Source of the DNA: Aeromonas caviae
GTDB lineage: Bacteria; Pseudomonadota; Gammaproteobacteria; Enterobacterales; Aeromonadaceae
DNA length: 42,009 nucleotides
Reading direction: 5' to 3'
Assembly (NCBI RefSeq): GCF_000819785.1
Contig: NZ_CDBK01000005.1
Span: forward strand, 1 to 42,009
The notes under the pieces were generated by a model. It did no database searches and had not been told where the DNA came from. It saw nothing but the letters and a program-made list of their open reading frames with translations. The first letter of the stretch is position 1; every line of letters begins with the position of its first letter. The position numbers were made by a program, and so were the translations under genes. Positions 34,181 through 42,009 of this stretch are shown here, piece after piece.

Positions 34181-34208
34181 ATTCTAGCGATGTTCCCCGC
34201 CCAGTCAA
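34181..34208 (-). promoter_or_regulatory. Sigma-70 promoter of the tRNA operon
   Basis: TTGACT and TAGAAT are separated by 16 bp, with a GC-rich stretch just downstream as in stable-RNA promoters. It lies 35 bp before tRNA-Gly. Confidence 0.7.
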
Positions 34209-34273
34209 CCAAAAACATTTAATACGCTGATCGTTCGGGTGTTTTTTACCCTTTTCCCACACTTTTGGCGCTC

Positions 34274-34312
34274 ATGGCCGTTTCTCGGCGCCAGTGGCAG
34301 AGAAACGGCCAT
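34274..34312 (-). terminator. Hairpin after pgsA, possible terminator
   Basis: ATGGCCGTTTCTC and GAGAAACGGCCAT form a perfect 13-bp stem with a 13-nt loop, 14 bp after the pgsA stop. There is no clear T run, so it may mainly stabilise the mRNA end. Confidence 0.45.
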
Positions 34313-34325
34313 CTTCCCGTCGGGA

Positions 34326-34880
34326 CTAGAACCGGGAGTGGTAGCTGAGATCGCTCCAGGCAGCCTTCATGTACTGGAACATGGACCAGAAGGTGAGCAC
34401 GGTGGCCACGTAGAGCAGCACATAGGCGAGCCACACCATCCATATGTCGTATTGCCAGATGAGGCCGGTGAGCGACACCATCTGGATCATGGTCTTCCAT
34501 TTGCCAATCCAGCTGACCGCCACCGAGGAGCGCTTGCCAAGCTCGGCCATCCATTCACGCAGGGCGGAGATGATGATCTCCCGGCCAATCATGGTCATGG
34601 CGGGGATGGTGACCCAGACGGTGTTGTAGTGCTCGACGATGACCACCAGGGCCGCCGCCACCATGATCTTGTCGGCCACCGGATCGAGGAAGGCGCCAAA
34701 GGCGGTGGACTGGTTCAGCTTGCGGGCAAGATAGCCGTCAAACCAGTCGGTTGCGGCCGCCAGGATGAAGACGATGGCCGCCGCCATGTAGGACCACTGA
34801 TAGGGAAGGTAAAACAGGATGACGAAGACGGGGATGAGCAAAATCCGAAAGAACGTCAGCAGGTTAGGAATATTTGTCAT
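34326..34880 (-). CDS. pgsA: CDP-diacylglycerol-glycerol-3-phosphate 3-phosphatidyltransferase
   Basis: Makes phosphatidylglycerol phosphate from CDP-diacylglycerol and glycerol 3-phosphate, the first committed step to phosphatidylglycerol and cardiolipin, in the inner membrane. The 184 residues show the CDP-alcohol phosphotransferase signature: D48-G49, A52-R53, G62, D66 and D70 in DWFDGYLAR and [10 protein letters not shown]. Several membrane helices are present. The start [12 protein letters not shown] matches the family; the frame is open 20 codons further. It lies downstream of uvrC, as in enterobacteria. Confidence 0.96.
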   Translation of the reverse strand: MTNIPNLLTFFRILLIPVFVILFYLPYQWSYMAAAIVFILAAATDWFDGYLARKLNQSTAFGAFLDPVADKIMVAAALVVIVEHYNTVWVTIPAMTMIGREIIISALREWMAELGKRSSVAVSWIGKWKTMIQMVSLTGLIWQYDIWMVWLAYVLLYVATVLTFWSMFQYMKAAWSDLSYHSRF

Positions 34881-35093
34881 TATTTTCAGCCACTTCTTGT
34901 ATGCCGCTACATGGTAGCCCCAAGCCGATCGCGGATGCAACCGAACTGGCGCCCGCCTTGGTCCATTAATCCATCAATAACCTCAGGATGCCGGTCATTA
35001 TGGCATTTGGGAGCCCCCTGCGTCACGGCTCTTGTGCGCAGGCGGCACGCCCTGATGCCCCCTGGCGTGACCTCCTTCACACCAAAGGCAGCG

Positions 35094-36947
35094 CTAGAGC
35101 GAGTGCAATGCGTCGTGGATGGACTGGGCCAGCTCCTGGCTGATGCCGGGCACCTTGGCGAGCTCGTCCACCCCGGCTTTTTTCACCTCCTGCAAACCCC
35201 CCAGGTATTTGAGCAGCGCCTGCCGCCGTTTCGGCCCCACCCCGGGAATCTCTTCCAGGGTACTGGTGGTGCGGGCCTTTGCCCGCCTGGCCCGGTGGCC
35301 CGTGATGGCAAAGCGGTGGGATTCATCGCGAATGTGCTGGATGAGGTGCAAAGCGGGCATGTCTGCCGGCAGGTGCAGCTCTTCGTGGCTGTCCCCCAGG
35401 ATCAGGGTTTCCAACCCCGCCTTGCGGGTCACCCCCTTGGCGATGCCCACCAGCAGCGGGTATTTGCCGCCGAGAAACTCCAACTGGCGCGCCAGGATCT
35501 CCTCCGCGCGGCGCAACTGGCCGAGACCGCCGTCGATAAACAGCACATCCGGCACCTTGTCCGGCTCCTGCTGCTTGCCAAAGCGGCGCTCCAGCGCCTG
35601 CTCCATGGCGGCGTAGTCATCCCCGCCGGTGATACCGTCGATGTTGAAGCGGCGGTATTCCGAGGAGAGCGGCCCCTCCCGGTTGAACACCACGCAGGAG
35701 GCCACGGTGCGCTCCCCCATGGTGTGGGAGATATCGAAACACTCCATGCGGGCGATGGGGGTCTCGAGCTCCAGCAGCTCCTCCAGCTGATCGTAACGGG
35801 CGGTGATGGTGCTCTTGTGGGCGAGGCGCGAGCGCAGCGCAGTCTGGGCGTTGATGGAGGCAAGCTTGATGAAGCGGGCCCGTTCGCTGCGCGTCCGGCT
35901 CACCACCCGCACCTTGTAGCCGGCGGTCTGGCTCAGGGTGTCGGCGATGACGCTCTCATCCTCCAGCGCCACGTCCAGCAGCACCTCGCTCGGGATCTGC
36001 CGTCCCCCCTGCCCCGACAGATAGAACTGCAGCAGGAAGGATTGCACCACCTCGTCAAGCGGGGTATCGGCCGGCACTTTCGGGAAGTAGCTGCGCGATC
36101 CCAGCACCTTGCCCTGGCGGATGAAGAGCACGTGGATGCAGGCGGTCCCCTGCTCGAAGGCCACCCCCACCACGTCGAGCTCGTCCAGCACGTTGCCGCT
36201 CACCGACTGCTGCTCGGTGACCCGGCGCAGGGCCTGGATCTGATCCCGGTAGCGGGCCGCCTCCTCGAAGCGCAGATCGCCGCTGGCGGACTCCATCTTG
36301 CCCACCAGTTCGCCGATCACCTGCTGGTTCTTGCCCGCGAGGAACAGCTTGGCCAGCGCCACCTGCTGGGCATACTCGGCCTCGCTCACCAGCCCCGCCA
36401 CGCAGGGCCCGGCGCAGCGCTTGAGCTGGTAGAGCAGGCAGGGGCGGGTACGGTTGGCATAGACCGCATCCTCGCACTGGCGCACCGGGAAGATCTTCTG
36501 CATCAGGTGCAGGCTCTCGCGTACCGCGCCACCGGAGGGGTAAGGGCCGAAATACTCCCCCTTCACCTTGCGGGCGCCGCGATGGACGCCGATGCGCGGG
36601 TGCCGATGGTCGGTGATGATGATCCAGGGGTAGGACTTGTCATCCCGCAGCAGCACGTTGTAGCGGGGCTGGTACTGCTTGATGAGGTTGTGCTCGAGGA
36701 TCAGCGCCTCGGTCTCGGTGTGGGTGACCGTTACCTGCACATCGGCAATCTGGCGCACCAGGGTGCGGGTCTTGATGCTGTCGACATTGGCCCGAAAGTA
36801 GGAGGCGAGCCGTTTCTTGAGATCCTTGGCCTTGCCCACGTAGATGACGGTGCCGCCGCTGTCGTACATGCGGTAGACACCGCTCTGGTGGGTGACGGCG
36901 CTCAGAAATGCCTTGCTGTCAAAATGGGGCTCGGGGGAGAGGGTCAT
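35094..36947 (-). CDS. uvrC: UvrABC excinuclease subunit C
   Basis: Makes both incisions around DNA lesions bound by UvrB in nucleotide excision repair. The GIY-YIG nuclease is at the N-terminus ([20 protein letters not shown]). The UVR motif lies around residues 200-235. The RNase H-like second nuclease domain includes [12 protein letters not shown] and [10 protein letters not shown]. The C-terminal helix-hairpin-helix pair contains [21 protein letters not shown] 36947 is chosen over a TTG two codons earlier. Length is close to the usual 610 residues. Confidence 0.97.
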   Translation of the reverse strand: MTLSPEPHFDSKAFLSAVTHQSGVYRMYDSGGTVIYVGKAKDLKKRLASYFRANVDSIKTRTLVRQIADVQVTVTHTETEALILEHNLIKQYQPRYNVLLRDDKSYPWIIITDHRHPRIGVHRGARKVKGEYFGPYPSGGAVRESLHLMQKIFPVRQCEDAVYANRTRPCLLYQLKRCAGPCVAGLVSEAEYAQQVALAKLFLAGKNQQVIGELVGKMESASGDLRFEEAARYRDQIQALRRVTEQQSVSGNVLDELDVVGVAFEQGTACIHVLFIRQGKVLGSRSYFPKVPADTPLDEVVQSFLLQFYLSGQGGRQIPSEVLLDVALEDESVIADTLSQTAGYKVRVVSRTRSERARFIKLASINAQTALRSRLAHKSTITARYDQLEELLELETPIARMECFDISHTMGERTVASCVVFNREGPLSSEYRRFNIDGITGGDDYAAMEQALERRFGKQQEPDKVPDVLFIDGGLGQLRRAEEILARQLEFLGGKYPLLVGIAKGVTRKAGLETLILGDSHEELHLPADMPALHLIQHIRDESHRFAITGHRARRAKARTTSTLEEIPGVGPKRRQALLKYLGGLQEVKKAGVDELAKVPGISQELAQSIHDALHSL

Positions 36948-37008
36948 CGGCAACTCGACTCAACGGATGAATGCAAAAAGACGGGGAGAGCATACTGCCC
37001 ACAGCCAG

Positions 37009-37038
37009 AAAAAAGCAAAAGGCGGCCGGTGCCGCCTT
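37009..37038 (-). terminator. Terminator between uvrY and uvrC
   Basis: AAGGCGGC and GCCGCCTT form a perfect 8-bp stem with a 4-nt loop, followed on the minus strand by TTGCTTTTTT. It should reduce uvrC transcription from the uvrY promoter. Confidence 0.8.
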
Positions 37039-37057
37039 TGGTGTCCACACGCCCCCG

Positions 37058-37702
37058 TTACAGGGTATCGGCATCCAGCATGCCATAACGAATGGCCAGA
37101 TGGGTCAGCTCCACGTCGCCGTTGATCCCCAGCTTGCTGAACAGGCGGTAGCGGTAGCTGTTGACCGTCTTCGGGCTCAGGTTGAGCTGCTCGGAGATGT
37201 CGGTCACCTTCTGCCCCTTGGTGATCATCATCATGATCTGCAGCTCCCGCTCGGAGAGGGACTTGAAGGGGTTCTCGTCGGCGGAGGCGAACTGGCTCAG
37301 GGCCATCTGCTGGGCGATCTCCGGGGAGATGTAGCGCTGACCGGAGTGAACCAGGCGAATGGCGTGGATCATCTCGTCCGGCGCGGCCCCCTTGGTGAGG
37401 TACCCGGCGGCGCCCGCCTGCATCACCTTGGTGGGGAACGGATTTTCTGAATGAATGGTCAGCACTATGATGCGTACATCGGGGCGGATCCGCAGGATCT
37501 TGCGGGTCGCTTCCAGACCGCCGATGCCCGGCATATTCATGTCCATCAGGATCACATCGGGGTGATGTTGCCGACAGAAGGCCACCGCGGTTTCCCCGCT
37601 CTGCGCCTCGCCCACCACCTTGATCCCGCGGACGTCTTCCAAAATGCGTCTTATCCCTGTACGCACCAACTCATGATCATCGACCAGGAATACATTAATC
37701 AC
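37058..37702 (-). CDS. uvrY: Response regulator UvrY (GacA family)
   Basis: The response regulator of the BarA/UvrY two-component system, which activates the small RNAs of the Csr system. It has a receiver domain with phospho-acceptor D54 (VILMDMNMPG), the acidic pair D8-D9, and the conserved Lys in LTKGAAPDE. A LuxR-type helix-turn-helix follows (LSERELQIMMMITKGQKVTD). At 214 residues it is near-identical in length to family members. The start is a GTG at 37702. Confidence 0.96.
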   Translation of the reverse strand: MINVFLVDDHELVRTGIRRILEDVRGIKVVGEAQSGETAVAFCRQHHPDVILMDMNMPGIGGLEATRKILRIRPDVRIIVLTIHSENPFPTKVMQAGAAGYLTKGAAPDEMIHAIRLVHSGQRYISPEIAQQMALSQFASADENPFKSLSERELQIMMMITKGQKVTDISEQLNLSPKTVNSYRYRLFSKLGINGDVELTHLAIRYGMLDADTL

Positions 37703-37860
37703 CCAAACACCCCGTTTTTATCTCGTTATATGCCAGTTAGGGTTAACACGGCGTCTTGCATCATAACCAAACTCGATGATTTGGCAAACCATGGGCGGGA
37801 AAAGTTTGAAATTGCTCTTAAAATCCGTTTTAAATCAAATTATTATACAAAGAATCAATT

Positions 37861-37882
37861 AAAAAACGGCGCCCTGGGGCGC
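37861..37882 (-). terminator. Terminator after kdsB
   Basis: GGCGCC-CTGG-GGCGCC, followed on the minus strand by GTTTTT. It ends the msbA-lpxK-ycaR-kdsB unit. Confidence 0.85.
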
Positions 37883-37911
37883 CATATTGCATCAAAGCCG
37901 TTCCGCCAGCC

Positions 37912-38673
37912 TCAACCGGCCAGCAGTGCTCGCACCTTGTCGAGATCGGCCTGGGTGTCCACCCCCACCGGCGGGGCTTGCAGCGCCTGGGCCACGTGGA
38001 TCTTCTCCCCGTACCAGAGCACCCGCAGCTGCTCCAGGGCTTCGACCTGCTCGAGCACGCTCGGTGCCCAGTCCACGTAACGCTGGATGAAGCCGGCGCG
38101 ATAGGCGTAGATGCCGATGTGGCGCTGGTAGTGATCGCCAATCTGCTCGCGGCTCTGGGCAAAGCGGTCCCGATCCCAGGGGATGCTGGCGCGACTGAAA
38201 TAGAGGGCATACCCCTCCCGGTCGGTCACCACCTTGACGGCATTGGGATTGAACGCCTCTTCGGCATCCCTGATCGGCACCGACAGCGTCGCCATGGGCG
38301 CGCTGGCCGCGGCCAGGTTGTCCGCCACCTGGCGGATGATGACGGGGGGAATGAGGGGCTCGTCCCCCTGCACGTTGACGATGATGGTATCGGCGGCAAA
38401 GCCGTAGTGACGGCACACCTCGGCCAGACGCTCGGTGCCGGACTGGTGATCCGGTGAGGTCATGCACACCTCGAACCCGGCAGCGGCGGCAAAGGGGGCC
38501 AGGGCCTGCTGCACCCGCTCGTCATCGGTGGCGACGATCACCCGATCGGCGCCCGATTGCAGGGCCTTCTCCACCACGTGCTGCACCATGGGCTTGCCGT
38601 GAATGTCGGCCAGCGGCTTGCCCGGCAGCCGGGTGGAGGCGTAACGGGCAGGAATGACGACGACGAAACTCAT
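37912..38673 (-). CDS. kdsB: 3-deoxy-manno-octulosonate cytidylyltransferase
   Basis: Activates Kdo as CMP-Kdo from CTP for lipopolysaccharide core synthesis, in the cytoplasm. The nucleotidyltransferase signature [20 protein letters not shown] is at the N-terminus and [11 protein letters not shown] near 95-110. Its 253 residues are close to the usual 248. The ATG overlaps the ycaR stop by 4 bp, so translation is coupled. Confidence 0.96.
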   Translation of the reverse strand: MSFVVVIPARYASTRLPGKPLADIHGKPMVQHVVEKALQSGADRVIVATDDERVQQALAPFAAAAGFEVCMTSPDHQSGTERLAEVCRHYGFAADTIIVNVQGDEPLIPPVIIRQVADNLAAASAPMATLSVPIRDAEEAFNPNAVKVVTDREGYALYFSRASIPWDRDRFAQSREQIGDHYQRHIGIYAYRAGFIQRYVDWAPSVLEQVEALEQLRVLWYGEKIHVAQALQAPPVGVDTQADLDKVRALLAG

Positions 38674-38867
38674 GGCTTCAGCTCTTCCAGCGCCAGGTGA
38701 CGGGCCCGGTTCTCCAGCAGCACCGGGATCCCCTCCTCCAGGGGATAGGCCAGTCTGTCGAAGCGGCAGATGAGCTCCTGAGGGCCCTCGGCGTGCGCTT
38801 GATAGTGCAGTTTCCCCTTGCAGACCGGGCAGGCGATGATGTCGAGCAGTTTAATATCCAGTGCCAC
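38670..38867 (-). CDS. ycaR: YcaR/Trm112-like small zinc-ribbon-type protein
   Basis: A 65-residue UPF0434 protein with [11 protein letters not shown], a CxxC knuckle; the second cysteine pair is reduced to a single Cys (LICR). It is always found between lpxK and kdsB in this group; the exact role is unknown. It starts at GTG 38867 with AAGGAG upstream. Confidence 0.92.
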   Translation of the reverse strand: MALDIKLLDIIACPVCKGKLHYQAHAEGPQELICRFDRLAYPLEEGIPVLLENRARHLALEELKP

Positions 38868-38978
38868 AACGAAACTCCTTTAACGATTTCCCACAGGCGA
38901 TCTTGCCTGGCATGTCAATGTGCAGGGCCAGCCCCCGAGTCCGGGCGCTGGCCATCTGTTCCAATCCGGTGGCGCCCG

Positions 38979-39976
38979 TCAGGGCGCCTGGTGCCCGTTC
39001 CCTCTTCCGGGCTGCGGGCCCAGGGTGCGCAGCAGCGCCTCCCCCAGGGCATCGGGCAGCTCGGCGCTGACCGGCAGATACCACCAGTTGTCCGGGGCAA
39101 AGGGGCGGCACTTGACCGCATCCTTCTCGGTCATCAGCAAGGGGCGCTGGCCGAAGCGGGCCAGCAGCTCGGCGGCGTCGAACGCCTGGTGATCCCCGTA
39201 GCCGACGCTCTGCACCAGCTCGTAACCAAGGGCGGTCAGGGTGGCGAAGAAACGGGGGGGATGGCCGATGCCTGCCAGGGCATCCACCGGCCCCGAGAGG
39301 GGGGCAGTGAGAGGCGCATCGTCGCACACCCGGCGCAGGGTATCCGGCACCAGGCGCATGGCGTACTCGCCACGGGCGGGTTCACCGCCGTTGCAGATGA
39401 TGGCGTCCACCCGCTTGAGGCGGGTCGTGGGCTCGCGCAGCGGCCCCATGGGCAGCAGACAGCCATTGCCAAAGCGGCGCGCCCCGTCCACCACCACCAG
39501 TTCGATGTCACGGGCCAGGGCATAGTGCTGCAGGCCGTCGTCGGTGACGATGATGTCCACCTCACCGCTTTGCTCCAGCAACCGCACCGCATCGGCCCGT
39601 CTGGGGGCCACCGCCACGGGGCAGCCGCAGCGCCTTGCGATGAGCACGGGCTCATCCCCGGCCTCGGCCGGGGTGCTGCTCTCATCCAGTCGATAGGGGT
39701 AATGGGGCGCCTTGCCGCCATAGCCGCGGCTGACCACGCCTGGGCGCCAGCCCCGGGCCTGGAGTTGTTCTACCAGCCAGACCACCACCGGGGTCTTGCC
39801 GTTGCCCCCCACCGAGAGATTGCCCACCACCACCACCGGCAGGGCGGCCCGATAGGCGCTGAACCAGCCTCGGCGATACCCCAGACGGCGGACACCGCTG
39901 ATCAGGGCAAACAGCAGGGCGAAGGGGGCCAGCCCCCAGCGCCAGAGGCTGTTCCCGTACCAGAGTCTGGCCAGCA

Positions 39977-39977
<1 letters not shown>
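38979..39977 (-). CDS. lpxK: Tetraacyldisaccharide 4'-kinase
   Basis: Phosphorylates the 4' position of the lipid A disaccharide using ATP, at the inner face of the inner membrane. A membrane-associated N-terminus is followed by the P-loop VVGNLSVGGNGKTP (about 50-64), then EVDIIVTDDGLQHYALARDI with the catalytic Asp region. Its 332 residues are typical. The start overlaps the msbA stop by one base. Confidence 0.96.
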
Positions 39978-41746
<1,769 letters not shown>

Positions 41747-41880
41747 GAATAGCCGTTAATAAGGGAAATGACGGGCTATTCTAGCCAAACCTTGGAGCTA
41801 CACCAAGCGCCGCTGGCGCGATGGCTACAACCCGGGTCACAAATGAAGGCCGCCCCTTGCCGGGCTGGCTCACCGGATCC

Positions 41881-42009
41881 TCACTCCCTTCCCCATACCT
41901 GCGGCTGCCACCAGGGGCCGCCACGCCGGTACCAGGGCCCCTGCTCCCGCTCGGCCCGGATCCTGAGCCCCGCGTCCCCCGGCTCGATCAGGATGGCGCC
42001 CGCCTCCCC
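41881..42009 (-). CDS. C-terminal end of an upstream gene, possibly comEC/rec2
   Basis: The minus-strand frame entering from the right edge reads 42 residues, including EQGPWYRRGGPWWQ, and ends with TGA at 41883-41881. A comEC (ycaI) gene usually precedes msbA, and an arginine/tryptophan-rich end is compatible with that. The fragment is too short to be sure. The 134 bp to msbA holds no recognisable gene. Confidence 0.45.
   Translation of the reverse strand, partial: GEAGAILIEPGDAGLRIRAEREQGPWYRRGGPWWQPQVWGRE

Noticed and set aside
34239..37088. 949-aa open frame on the + strand
   Set aside because: It is antisense to pgsA and uvrC, has His/Leu/Gly-rich composition, and shows no domain; it is a product of GC-rich codon bias.

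Overview
The window looks like chromosomal DNA of an Aeromonas-like gammaproteobacterium carrying a ~33 kb integrated mobile element. The right-hand 8 kb is GC-rich housekeeping DNA on the minus strand: msbA-lpxK-ycaR-kdsB, uvrY, uvrC, pgsA and a tRNA-Gly/tRNA-Cys/tRNA-Leu(UAA) operon. This matches the enterobacterial uvrY-uvrC-pgsA-glyW-cysT-leuZ neighbourhood. The host genus is inferred from gene order, base composition and an ISAs1-type relic; it is not proven.

An exact 64-bp direct repeat, containing the 3' part of tRNA-Leu, lies at 736-799 and again at 33828-33891. The intact tRNA is at the right end. The left copy is followed by a terminator that was evidently the native tRNA-operon terminator. 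Between the repeats is a pipolin: it encodes a family B DNA polymerase (21978-24851) with all the hallmarks of a primer-independent PolB, an AlpA-like excisionase, a tyrosine recombinase next to the polymerase and another next to the att site.

Layout of the element, left to right: a Fic protein; a NERD membrane protein; a protein with a duplicated domain; a secreted protein; a lipoprotein/membrane-protein pair; a 1770-aa DUF4011-helicase-Vsr-type defence protein divergent from a WYL regulator; a TM2/secreted/lipoprotein cluster; an AT-rich orphan; the recombinase-AlpA-piPolB core; IS relics; four genes separated by integron-type attC sites but with no integrase (a CALIN-like cassette array carrying HNH, DUF4365 and two HEPN-like genes); a region with an SOS box; DUF2787 and YkvA genes; and the att-proximal integrase.

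The most unexpected non-coding signal is a 56-bp element present five times (2144, 8483, 18479, 24841, 29947). All copies are on the + strand, with two conserved blocks at an identical spacing, and they mark boundaries between cargo modules. Other regulatory architecture seen directly includes a perfect hairpin over the Shine-Dalgarno of the core recombinase, a perfect terminator-like hairpin 21 bp before the polymerase start codon, and a replacement terminator that the element supplies to the interrupted tRNA operon.
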